NCBI GenBank assembly: GCA_963725395.1
Contig: CAVRYH010000005.1
Span: 310,001 to 374,000, forward strand
DNA length: 64,000 nt
Reading direction: 5' to 3'
Origin: Bog-756 sp963725395
Lineage (GTDB): Bacteria > Actinomycetota > Acidimicrobiia > Acidimicrobiales > RAAP-2
The position numbers were made by a program, and so were the translations under genes. Positions 8,198-16,490 of this stretch are shown in pieces. Position 1 is the stretch's first letter, and the number at the start of each line of letters is the position of its first letter. The notes below the pieces were generated by a model that worked only from the letters and a program-made list of their open reading frames with translations, ran no database searches and was not told the origin of the DNA.

Positions 8198-9028
8198 ATG
8201 GCCACAGATGCTTCGAGCAAGGACGCACCGATCGCCGAACGTGACGGAGCCCACCGCGCCGAAGCCCCTGGAGAGGGCGTGACCACCCCCCTCCTCGAGG
8301 TCCGGGACCTTGACGTCCGCTATGGCCCGGCTCGGGCGCTGTTCGGCGTCTCGCTCGACGTGGCGCCAGGATCCGTCCTGGCTGTCCTCGGCGTGAACGG
8401 AGCCGGAAAGAGCACGTTGGCCCGTACCGTGTCGGGCCTGGTGGCACCGACCGCAGGACGTGTTTCCTTCGACGGGAAAGACATCACAGGGCTGCCGGCG
8501 CACCGCATCCGCCGACTGGGGCTGACCCACATCCCCGAGGGACGCGGGATCTTCCCCGGGCTGTCGGTGACCGACAACCTGCGCATGGCGGTCGCCCAGG
8601 AGCAACGCGAGGTGCGGTCCACGGCCATCGAGCGCGCCATCGAGCGGTTTCCGGTCTTGGGGAAGCGCCCGTCGCAACGTGCCGGGAGCCTTTCCGGCGG
8701 CGAGCAGCAGATGCTGGCGCTCGCACGCGCGTTCGCCGTCTCGCCCAAGCTGATCATCGCCGACGAGTTGTCACTCGGTCTGGCTCCCGGGGTGACCGAG
8801 TCGGTCTTCCAGAGCCTGGACGAGGTCCGGAGCTCAGGAATCACCGTCGTACTCAGCGAGCAGTTTGTCCACCGCGCCCTCACAATGGCGGACAGCTGTG
8901 TCATTCTGACCCGTGGCCGGGTCGGCTGGGCCGGGCCTGCCTCGGACGCGAGTCGGGAGGTCCTGGACCGGTATCTGGGAGAGGCGGAGCCCGAGCTACC
9001 GCCTGTCGCGGCGGGAGGGGGCGGGTAG
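8198..9028 (+). CDS. Branched-chain amino-acid-type ABC transporter ATP-binding protein (LivF-like)
   Basis: The second ATPase of the importer. It has Walker A GVNGAGKST, a LivF-like HIPEGRGIFPGLSV segment, a complete LSGGEQQM signature, Walker B (KLIIADELSLGL) and a switch region (TVVLSEQF). In LivF proteins the conserved domain begins at about LLEVRDLDVRYG, so ATG 8198 (AGAGGG seven bases upstream) or GTG 8279 are both credible starts. The frame is open further upstream through a coiled-coil-like region listed separately. Together with the permease, LivG and the downstream lipoprotein it forms a full HAAT-type importer. Confidence 0.85.
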   Translation: MATDASSKDAPIAERDGAHRAEAPGEGVTTPLLEVRDLDVRYGPARALFGVSLDVAPGSVLAVLGVNGAGKSTLARTVSGLVAPTAGRVSFDGKDITGLPAHRIRRLGLTHIPEGRGIFPGLSVTDNLRMAVAQEQREVRSTAIERAIERFPVLGKRPSQRAGSLSGGEQQMLALARAFAVSPKLIIADELSLGLAPGVTESVFQSLDEVRSSGITVVLSEQFVHRALTMADSCVILTRGRVGWAGPASDASREVLDRYLGEAEPELPPVAAGGGG

Positions 9029-9049
9029 CAGGCGTCGGCGGGGTGTGAA

Positions 9050-9067
9050 GGGCGACGACAGTCGCCG
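9050..9067 (+). terminator. Small intergenic hairpin between livF and the binding-protein gene
   Basis: GGCGAC, loop GACA, GTCGCC form a perfect 6-bp stem with a tetraloop. There is no T-tract, so it may be a partial terminator or an mRNA-processing structure that sets the higher expression of the downstream binding protein. Confidence 0.35.
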
Positions 9068-9138
9068 TCCCGCACAGGATCACATCCAGGTTTGGAGCAG
9101 TGCGTTGCCAATCATCAGGAATCACTAGGGAGGGAACA

Positions 9139-10432
9139 ATGTTCAGAAGTCGGACCATGACCGGGGTGCTCCTGGCCGCTGCGCTGGCACTGCCGCTCGT
9201 CGCGGCGGGATGCTCGAGCGGGGGTTCGTCGACAGCAACCACTTCGTCGTCGGCGACAACGTCGGGATCGTCGGGGACAAAGGCGGCGACAGGATCGCCG
9301 ATCACCATCGCCTACATCTCCTCGCTGTCCGGTGAGGGTGCGTCCCAGGACGGGTCGTCGCCGGCCGGCTTCACGGCCCGCCTCGACCTGCAGAACGCCG
9401 AGGGCGGCATCGACGGGCACAAGCTGGTGCCGTTGATCATCGACGACCAGACCAGCCCCTCGGAGATCACCACAGCCGTGCAGCGGGCGGTCCAGGGTGC
9501 TTTCGGGATCGTGTCCCAAAGCCCGCTGTTCTTCCTGGCCGCCAAGTACCCTCAGCAGGCGGGCGTGCCGGTCACCGGCTCCTATGACGACGGACCGGAG
9601 TGGGGCACGCAGCCATACACCAACATGTTCGCGTCGGACAACGGGAGTGTGGACCCGAGCTACCCGGTCAACACCCAGATCGGTGATTTCCTGGCCAAGC
9701 ACGGTGGGACGGTCCTCGGGTCCTACGGCTACAGCATCTCGCCGTCGTCCAGCCGCGCTGCCATCGGCACCGCCCAGTCGTTCGAGCACGCCGGGGGCAA
9801 GGTCGGAGTACTCGACACCACCGTCCCCTTCGGCAGTGTGGACTTCACCAGTACCGCCCTCGTGGCCAAGCAGCACAACATCAACGCCATGGTCCCGGCA
9901 CTCGACAACGACTCCAAATTACGCACTGGCTACAGCATTGGCCCAGGCAGGGGTCAAGCTGAAGGCTGTCCTGTTTGCCACCGGCTACCAGCCCGACACC
10001 ATCGGTTCCACGGTGTGGAGCACGCTCCAGGGCGACTACTTCCTGTCGTTGTTCCGACCCTTCTCGCTGCCCAACGCCGGCACTGAGCAGATGCAGGCGG
10101 CGTTGCAGAAGTACGCCCACTTCACGTCAACCCAGTTCCCGACCTTCTCGCAGTATGAGGCTTGGGCGGGGGCGGACCTCATGATCAAGGGCCTCCTGCT
10201 GGACGGTCCCAATCCGACGCGGTCCGGGGTCATCTCCAAACTGCGCGGTGTCACGTCCTACAACGTCAATGGCCTGCTGCCCGTGTCGCTCGACTACTCG
10301 ACCAACTTCGGGCACAACCCACCGCAGACGTGCGCATGGATCATGCAGGCCCAAAAGACGGAGTTCGCGCTGACCTCTCCGACTCCGACCTGCGGCACGG
10401 ATCTGCCGCACACGTCGACGGCTAGTTCGTAG
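9139..10432 (+). pseudogene. ABC transporter substrate-binding lipoprotein (LivK-like), frameshifted by one base
   Basis: ATG 9139 has AGGGAGG just upstream and begins a lipoprotein signal peptide (basic start, hydrophobic core, lipobox VAAGC) followed by a Ser/Thr/Gly-rich linker and a periplasmic-binding-protein type 1 domain starting ITIAYISSLSGEGASQDG. At an AAA run (9916-9918) the frame breaks. Removing one A rejoins it to a frame that continues the domain (ALATALAQAGVKLKAVLF, then the Tyr/Trp-rich C-terminal half) to TAG 10432, giving a 430-residue protein of normal LivK length. It would bind the ligand for the importer encoded just upstream. The break is likely a homopolymer sequencing error, because the C-terminal half is intact. 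Confidence 0.8.
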
Positions 10433-10437
10433 CGGGA

Positions 10438-10498
10438 CTCCGGCGGGGCGGGGGACGCGGGCTCAACCTCGTGATCGCGTCCCCCGTTTCCGCCGGAG
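10438..10498 (+). terminator. Strong hairpin terminator after the ABC importer operon
   Basis: CTCCGGCGG at 10438 pairs with CCGCCGGAG at 10490, and inside it GGGGGACGCG pairs with CGCGTCCCCC, giving two stacked stems of 9 and 10 bp separated by a small internal loop. It begins six bases after the binding-protein stop. There is no long T-tract, as is common in high-GC actinobacteria. Confidence 0.75.
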
Positions 10499-10559
10499 CT
10501 CCCACCATCCATTCCGGCGGAGCGGTCAGCCCCGCGGCGGTGCTGTTCGTTTCTGCGGC

Positions 10560-10985
10560 ATGGTTGCCATCGTGGGGGCGGGCTCCGCTGGTGCCAAAGT
10601 GACCAAGCCACCCGTGACCCTCGCATGTACCAGCGGCAATGCCGGTGGGGCCGGCTCGTTTCGGGACGGAGGGCAATAAGTTGCTCGTGGGCTGCGTCGG
10701 CTCGTCCTCGAAGGCCAAGGTGACTCCGACGGCCGGCATCGTCCCTGACGTCGCGACCTCCTCGGCGACCGTCTACTGGACGAATAACAAGACGACCACC
10801 GAGTCGTTCAGCTACGCCGCACCTGCCCGACGTTCCTCGGCGTGTCTGCGACCACAGCGGTAACGGTCACCGCAACCGTGACCGGTGGGAGTGTCGGGCT
10901 GACCACAAGGCAGCAGTTCAACTTGGTGAACTGCCTGTACTCCGCGGGCGGGGACTTTCAGAGCGCCGGCCCAGCCGAACTCTGA
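10560..10985 (+). pseudogene. Disrupted gene for a small secreted protein (frames 0, +1, 0)
   Basis: Three consecutive coding-like segments lie in two frames. The first ends in a TLACTSGNAGG stretch, the second reads GNKLLVGCVGSSSKAKVT and then SATVYWTNNKTTTESF, and the third reads CPTFLGVSATTAVTVTATV and runs to TGA 10985. Dropping one G in a GGG run near 10671 and adding one base near 10826 joins them into about 140 residues, rich in Thr/Val/Ala with spaced Cys, as in small secreted beta-sandwich proteins. A hydrophobic stretch in another frame just upstream (AAVLFVSAA) may be the displaced signal peptide, so the true start is unclear. No family assigned. It lies between the importer terminator and the P450. 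Confidence 0.5.
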
Positions 10986-11104
10986 CGAAGGGGCCCGTCT
11001 CATGGTCGTGACGGTCCGATCGGCCGGGAGTCCGAGCCCGATTCCCTTGATGGGAGCGTGCAGTTCGTGTCAGAGTACGACATGAATCTTAGAGGAGGTG
11101 GCAC

Positions 11105-12301
11105 ATGACGGTGCGGGGCACGAGCGATGTGTACTACGACCCCTACGACGTGGAGATCGACGCCGACCCGTACCCGGTCTACCGGCGGATGCGAGAGGAG
11201 GTGCCGTTGTACTACAACGAGCCGCACGATTTCTACGCGCTGACCCGGTTCGATGATGTCGAGCAGGCGTTGCTGGACTCGAAGACGTTCATCTCGGGCC
11301 GCGGGGGGATCATCGAGCTGATCCGGGCCGAGATCGAGATGCCGCCGGGTGTCCTCATCTTCGAGGATCCGCCAGTGCACACGGTCCACCGGAGGCTGTT
11401 GTCCCGGGTGTTCTCGCCGAGGCGCGTCGCCGAGCTCGAGCCGAAGATCCGGGAGTTCTGCGTACGCAGTCTGGATCCTCTCGTCGGTGCGGGTCGCTTC
11501 GACTTCATCGCCGATCTGGGTGCACAGATGCCGATGCGGGTGATCGGCATGCTGCTCGGGATTCCCGAACAGGACCAAGAGGCGGTCCGCGACAACACCG
11601 ATCGCAATCTCCGCACCGAGGCCGGACAGCCGATGGAGGTTACCGAGAATTTCGCCGATGGTGCCATGTTCGGCGAGTACATCGACTGGCGGGCCGAACA
11701 CCCCTCCGACGACATCATGACCGAATTGCTCCAGGCTGAGTTCGAGGACGAGTCGGGCGTGGTCCGGCGACTCACCCGCGACGAGCTCCTCACCTATATC
11801 GCCGTGGTCGCCGGTGCCGGAAACGAAACGACGACGCGCCTGATCGGCTGGACCGGCAAGGTCCTCGGGGACCATCCGGACCAGCGCAGTCAGCTGGTCG
11901 AGGACCGTGCCCTGATTCCCGGGGCCATCGAGGAGCTCCTCCGGTTCGAGACGCCGGCGCCCCACATGGCCAGGGTCACCTCCCGGGACGTCGAACTCCA
12001 CGGACAAGTAGTACCCGAGGGGAGCATCGTGCAGATGATCCCTGCGTCTGCCAACCACGACGACCGCAGGTTCCCCGAGGGCGATCGCTTCGACATCCAC
12101 CGCAAGGACGGGCCGCCCCTCACCTTCGGGTTCGGCATCCACCTCTGCCTCGGTGCGGCGTTGGCCCGGCTCGAGGGCCGGGTTGCGCTCGACGAGGTGT
12201 TGAGCCGGTTCCCCACCTGGGAGGTCGATGCGGAGGAGGCCAGGTTGGCACCCACGTCGACGGTCCGCGGGTGGGAGACTCTGCCGGTTACCACCTCGTG
12301 A
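11105..12301 (+). CDS. Cytochrome P450
   Basis: A 398-residue soluble bacterial P450 of the CYP family used with ferredoxin partners. It has an I-helix AGAGNETTT (oxygen-activating Thr), the K-helix ExxR in EELLR, and the haem-binding loop FGFGIHLCLG with the proximal ligand at about Cys348. The start follows AGGAGGTG. It closely resembles the P450 at 23184-24383 on the other strand, including the YYDPYDxEID N-terminus, so the two are paralogues. A TetR-family regulator follows within about 65 bp. Substrate unknown; related mycobacterial CYPs hydroxylate steroids, terpenes and fatty acids. Confidence 0.92.
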   Translation: MTVRGTSDVYYDPYDVEIDADPYPVYRRMREEVPLYYNEPHDFYALTRFDDVEQALLDSKTFISGRGGIIELIRAEIEMPPGVLIFEDPPVHTVHRRLLSRVFSPRRVAELEPKIREFCVRSLDPLVGAGRFDFIADLGAQMPMRVIGMLLGIPEQDQEAVRDNTDRNLRTEAGQPMEVTENFADGAMFGEYIDWRAEHPSDDIMTELLQAEFEDESGVVRRLTRDELLTYIAVVAGAGNETTTRLIGWTGKVLGDHPDQRSQLVEDRALIPGAIEELLRFETPAPHMARVTSRDVELHGQVVPEGSIVQMIPASANHDDRRFPEGDRFDIHRKDGPPLTFGFGIHLCLGAALARLEGRVALDEVLSRFPTWEVDAEEARLAPTSTVRGWETLPVTTS

Positions 12302-12365
12302 ACAGCGTGCTCGGCGGGGTCTGCAGTTCGTCCGCTTCTTGGCCGGCCCGCTGAGGGAACCGGCG

Positions 12366-12956
12366 TTGACTGGTCGAGCCTACGACGGGACCTTACGCCG
12401 CGAGCGGGCCGAGGGGACTCGCGAGAGGATTGTTAACGCCGGGTCCGATCTCATCCACAGCGGATCGGTCCGTGACTGGAAGCGGATGACGGTTCGGTCC
12501 GTCGCCGAACGTGCCGGTGTGAGCGAACGGACCGTGTACCGACACTTCGGGAACGAGCGCGGTTTGGCCGACGCCGTGATGCACCGGTTGGAGTGGGAGG
12601 CCGGCATCGAGCTCGACGGTATGCATCTGGAGGACGTAGCCAAGGTGGCGGTGCAGATCTTCGGGCACGTCTCGTCGTATCCACTCGGCCCCCGTCCCCC
12701 GCTCGAGCCCACCCTCGTCGATGCCAACCGACGGCAGAAGGACGCCCTCCTCGGCGCCGTCGTGGCCGGGGCCGAGGGGTGTTCCGCCGACCAACAGGTG
12801 GTAGCCGCGGCCATACTCGACGTACTGTGGAGCGTGTCGTCCTACGAGCGTCTGGTGGGTGACTGGCAGCTCGATCCCGACGCTGCCGCCCGTGGGGCCT
12901 CTTGGGTGATCGGTCTCGTCAGCCAGGCTCTGCGCGAGGCTCGAGGGCCCGCCTGA
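12366..12956 (+). CDS. TetR-family transcriptional regulator
   Basis: The N-terminal helix-turn-helix (MTVRSVAERAGVSERTVYRHF) is typical of TetR regulators, followed by a divergent all-helical ligand-binding domain, about 196 residues in all. The start is uncertain: TTG 12366, preceded by TGAGGGAA, gives a normal N-terminus, while codons further upstream in the same frame overlap the P450 and look spurious. It lies directly behind the P450 on the same strand and probably responds to that enzyme's substrate or product. Confidence 0.8.
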   Translation: MTGRAYDGTLRRERAEGTRERIVNAGSDLIHSGSVRDWKRMTVRSVAERAGVSERTVYRHFGNERGLADAVMHRLEWEAGIELDGMHLEDVAKVAVQIFGHVSSYPLGPRPPLEPTLVDANRRQKDALLGAVVAGAEGCSADQQVVAAAILDVLWSVSSYERLVGDWQLDPDAAARGASWVIGLVSQALREARGPA

Positions 12957-13016
12957 GCCCAGTGTCCGTCCGGTTCCCGATGGCGGGCCCGAAGGCCTCG
13001 CCGGCTGCGCCCGACG

Positions 13017-13847
13017 TTAGGTCAACCGCCCCAGTAGGAAGTTGGCGATGTCGGTGGCGGGCGGGAACGTCTCGGTCACGCCGGCGGCGAAGTATCCCGA
13101 ATCGGTGACAAGCGTGATCCCGCTGATCGAGGCGGCCGCGTCACTGCACAGGAACACCAGCGGGTAGGCCTGCTCCGCCGGGGTCGACGTCTCCACGCCC
13201 ACCTCGGCGCGGTAATCGGCGCCGAAACCGAGCCACATCTCCTTGTTGGCCTGGGCCAGCGGAGTGTCGGTGGGGCCGGGGCAGGTGGCGTTGATCCTGA
13301 TCCCGCGCTTCATCATCGGCAGAGCCTGCGTGGCCACGTAGGCGCAGATCGCCTGCTTGGTCGAGAGGTAGTCGGCACCACCGTTCTCCTCGATCCAGGC
13401 CGCGCCACTGTCAAAGTCGGGAGTGGCCAGGTATTCCTTGATCCGGGGAAGATTGGCCTCCCAGCCAAGGCCGGCCGCGGACGAGATGAACCCGATGGCG
13501 GACCCGCGGGGGAGCAGCTCGTCGGCGAGCAGCCGGTCGATGAGGTGCCGGTGACCGAGGAAGTTGATCTTCTCGATACCGGGTGTGCCGTCAGCCACCC
13601 CCGCGCACAACAAGAGGGCGCTAACCGGTCCGCCCAGCTGGTCGATGGCGCCATCGATCGAGTCACGCTCGGCCAGGTTGACGTGGAGGGCCTTGGCCCC
13701 GGGCAGTGTGACGTCGGCGTAGTCCATCACCACAACGTCCGCCCCCGCCGACTGTAGGAGCTCGGCCGAGGCGGCGCCCATGCCGGTGGCGCCACCGACG
13801 ACCAGCGCCCTCTTTCCATCGAAGCGGAATGCATCAAACAGGGTCAT
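13017..13847 (-). CDS. SDR family oxidoreductase, 3-alpha-hydroxysteroid dehydrogenase/carbonyl reductase-like
   Basis: A 276-residue SDR with an N-terminal GGATGMG cofactor loop, an LLLCAG segment in place of NNAG, FISSAAG with the catalytic Ser, and YLSTK with the catalytic Tyr/Lys. The long insertion between Ser and Tyr and the short beta-alpha-beta region after the first strand resemble HsdA-like 3-alpha-HSDs rather than FabG. The ATG at 13847 has GGAGGAAATTGAC upstream. It is the last gene of a five-gene minus-strand block with a CoA-transferase, two acyl-CoA dehydrogenases and an ALDH. Confidence 0.85.
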   Translation of the reverse strand: MTLFDAFRFDGKRALVVGGATGMGAASAELLQSAGADVVVMDYADVTLPGAKALHVNLAERDSIDGAIDQLGGPVSALLLCAGVADGTPGIEKINFLGHRHLIDRLLADELLPRGSAIGFISSAAGLGWEANLPRIKEYLATPDFDSGAAWIEENGGADYLSTKQAICAYVATQALPMMKRGIRINATCPGPTDTPLAQANKEMWLGFGADYRAEVGVETSTPAEQAYPLVFLCSDAAASISGITLVTDSGYFAAGVTETFPPATDIANFLLGRLT

Positions 13848-13879
13848 GTCAATTTCCTCCGGCGTTTGTGTGGATGGGT

Positions 13880-15097
13880 TCAGGCGACGACACCGCGGAC
13901 CTTGAGGTCAACGATGGCGTCCCAGTCGAATCCGAGCTCTTCGAGGATGGCGTCTCCGTGCTCGTTGAGGGTCGGGGCACGACCGGGTGCGGCGGGCGTT
14001 CCGCCGAACTGTACCGGGGCCGCCGCCAATCGGAAAGGTGCACCTGTCGCGGTCTGACAATCCTGGACGTAGCCGTTGGCGACGGTCTGGGGATCCACGG
14101 TCGCCTCGAGTGTGTCCTGCATGACGGCCCACTGACCATCGAAGTCGGCCAAGCGAACGCGCCACTCGGCAAGGGTGGCCCCGGCGAACACTTTTTCCAA
14201 CTCGGCGGACGCCTCACGGTTGTGGGCCATCAGCGACCCATGATCGGCGAATCTTGGGTCGATGGCCAGCTCGGGCCGTCCGACAGCCTCGCACAGGAGG
14301 GGCCAGTACTTGGCAGCCTGCAGGCAGGTGAACCACAGCGTGCGATCGTCTGCAGTCTGATAGGTCCGAGAAAGCGGGTTCGATCCCATGGCGTCGGCCG
14401 GCGGTGGGGCCCACGGTTTGTCGAGAACGAGCGACAGGGCCAGCGCCTGCCCCATCGCCCACAGCCCGACGCCGAGCAGCGAGACGTCCACGGTCGTGGC
14501 CTCTCCGGTGCGCTCCCGGTGGAATAGCGCGCCCATGATGCCGCCGGCGATGGTCATCGCTCCGATGGAATCTCCGAATCCCGGTGCAGGAGGCGGGGGG
14601 ACGAGGTCGTATTCGGGGCGCCGGGCGCCCGCGGCCACCCCGGAGCGGGCCCAGAAGGCCAGGGAGTCGTACGAGCCCTTGTCGGCATCGGGTCCCTGCT
14701 CGCCCTGGCCCGTCCCCCGTACGTAGATAATGTCCGGATTATGGGCCCGGATCTCCTCGACGTCGATGTGGAGTTTGCGACGGACGCTCGGGAGCTTGTT
14801 GGTGAGGAAGACGTCCGAGGTGGCGACGAGCTTGGCCAGGATGGCCAGGCCGTCGTCCGTCGTGAGGTCGAGGGCGAGGCTCTTCTTGCCCCGGTTGGAG
14901 TGCTCGAGGAGGACGTGGACGTCGTTGGGCACCACGTTCAGGCCGGTCGAGGCCAGACCCCGCATGGCGTCGCCGCGTTCGACGTGTTCGATCTTGATGA
15001 CCTCGGCGCCCCAGTCCGACAGCAGGGCGGAGGCCGCCGGAACGAAGGTGTGTTCGGCGACCTCGACCACCCGGATCCCGTGCATGACTGCGGTCAT
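13880..15097 (-). CDS. CaiB/BaiF (type III) CoA-transferase
   Basis: A 405-residue type III CoA-transferase that moves CoA between carboxylic acids. It begins with GIRVVEVAEHTFVPAA and the conserved DWGAEVIKIE segment, and carries the catalytic Asp in YDSLAFWARSG. The C-terminal half holds the usual AVGRPELAIDPRF region. The ATG at 15097 was chosen because homology starts there, although an open frame extends about 110 codons upstream. The next gene upstream is an acyl-CoA dehydrogenase, about 130 bp away. Confidence 0.88.
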   Translation of the reverse strand: MTAVMHGIRVVEVAEHTFVPAASALLSDWGAEVIKIEHVERGDAMRGLASTGLNVVPNDVHVLLEHSNRGKKSLALDLTTDDGLAILAKLVATSDVFLTNKLPSVRRKLHIDVEEIRAHNPDIIYVRGTGQGEQGPDADKGSYDSLAFWARSGVAAGARRPEYDLVPPPPAPGFGDSIGAMTIAGGIMGALFHRERTGEATTVDVSLLGVGLWAMGQALALSLVLDKPWAPPPADAMGSNPLSRTYQTADDRTLWFTCLQAAKYWPLLCEAVGRPELAIDPRFADHGSLMAHNREASAELEKVFAGATLAEWRVRLADFDGQWAVMQDTLEATVDPQTVANGYVQDCQTATGAPFRLAAAPVQFGGTPAAPGRAPTLNEHGDAILEELGFDWDAIVDLKVRGVVA

Positions 15098-15227
15098 TGA
15101 TGAACCCCCGTGTGTTCCGATGGAGCCGGGTGACGGAGTGTCACCCGGCGGATGGTGGTATTGGACCCGCCCACGTGACGCGTGGTGAGCCGGCGCCGGA
15201 GGGACCCGACCGGCGGGCGGACCACCC

Positions 15228-16490
15228 TCACGCCTTCCCGCCGCGTGGGACGTCCCGAAAGGGGACATCCCGGTCGAGGGTGCGCTCCCTCGGCATGCCG
15301 AGAACCCGCTCGCTGATGACGTTACGGGCCATCTCGGTGGTCCCGCCGCCGATGGTGGCGACCTGACGCATGAGGAAGTCGGTTCCACAGTCGGCGAGGG
15401 CGCCGTCGTCGTCGGTCCATGTCCCGTCCTCACCCCCCGCGATCTCGAAGGCGATGGTGTTGGTCCGCGTCGAGACGACGCCGCTGAAGAGTCGACCGAT
15501 GGCCGCCGACTGGTCGGCGATGGCTCCCGAGCGCATCCCGTCGGCCAGGCGCTGCTGCAGGGCCTCGGCCGTCAGCTGGAGCATCCGGGCCTCCCCGACC
15601 AGGTCCCGGACCCACGGGTTGTCGAGCTGCTCGCTCTGGCGCGCCACCCTGAGCACCGACGACGCCCCGATGCCGCTGTGGGCGTCACCGGCCGGGATGG
15701 TGACGTAGGGCGAGTTGTGCAGCATCCGCTCGTGGAACATCCAGCGGATGCCCACGGTCCAACCGTCGTCCACGCCGCCGATGCGGTCGGCGTCGGGAAC
15801 TCGGACATCGGTCAGGAACTCCTGGCAGAACTCCTTGGTCCCGTTCAGCATCTCGATCCGGTGGACATCGACACCAGGCTGGTGGATGGGGAGCATGAAA
15901 ACTGTGAGCCCGCGATGCTTCGGCACGTCCCAGTTGGTCCGGGCGAGACAGAGCCCCCAGTCCGACCACCAGGCACCGGTTGTCCACACCTTCGACCCGT
16001 TGAGCACCCACTCGTCGCCGTCGCGTACGGCCGTCGTCTGGGCCCCAGCGACATCGGAGCCACCGCCCGGTTCCGAGAGGAACTGCATCCACAGCTCGTC
16101 GCCCTTCAGGATGGCCGGGAGGTGCCGACGCTTCTGCTCCTCGGTCCCGAAGTCGAGGATGACCGCTGCGCATGGCGAGATGGTGGGGGCCTGGATCCTC
16201 ACCGGGTACTCGTAGCCGGTCAGCTCCTCGTTGAACGCCTGTTGGTGCGCCGGGGTCAGGCCCTGACCTCCATAGGCAACCGGGAAGCAGAGGCCGGCGA
16301 ACCCACCGTCGAATAGCTTTCGCTGCAGGTCCCGCGCATGGGCCACTTGGGCCAGCTCTTCCTCGTCGGTGCTGTTGTTCCGGAGCACCCCCGCCGAGGC
16401 CCCCCCGGCGGCCGGCTTGAGGTTGTCGACGATCCAGGAGCGGGCGCGCTCCCGGAACGTGTCGAGGTCCTCCGCGGCCTCCTGACTCAT
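15228..16490 (-). CDS. Acyl-CoA dehydrogenase, FadE-type (alpha-like partner)
   Basis: A 420-residue flavoprotein with an N-terminal helical domain, the CFPVAYGGQG segment, the FLSEPGGGSDVAG flavin-contact region, the WVLNGSKVWTTGA beta-domain, and a C-terminus ending in GGGTTEMARNVISERVLG. It overlaps the next dehydrogenase by four bases (ATGA). Adjacent unlike FadE genes in actinobacteria commonly encode alpha2-beta2 dehydrogenases (ChsE type) for bulky, often steroidal, acyl-CoAs. This member has GGGTT where classical enzymes carry the EGT glutamate. Confidence 0.9.
   Translation of the reverse strand: MSQEAAEDLDTFRERARSWIVDNLKPAAGGASAGVLRNNSTDEEELAQVAHARDLQRKLFDGGFAGLCFPVAYGGQGLTPAHQQAFNEELTGYEYPVRIQAPTISPCAAVILDFGTEEQKRRHLPAILKGDELWMQFLSEPGGGSDVAGAQTTAVRDGDEWVLNGSKVWTTGAWWSDWGLCLARTNWDVPKHRGLTVFMLPIHQPGVDVHRIEMLNGTKEFCQEFLTDVRVPDADRIGGVDDGWTVGIRWMFHERMLHNSPYVTIPAGDAHSGIGASSVLRVARQSEQLDNPWVRDLVGEARMLQLTAEALQQRLADGMRSGAIADQSAAIGRLFSGVVSTRTNTIAFEIAGGEDGTWTDDDGALADCGTDFLMRQVATIGGGTTEMARNVISERVLGMPRERTLDRDVPFRDVPRGGKA

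Noticed and set aside
11068..11082. TGTC-N7-GACA palindrome upstream of the first P450 as a TetR operator
   Set aside because: Only four matching base pairs and no second copy elsewhere; too weak to report as a site.
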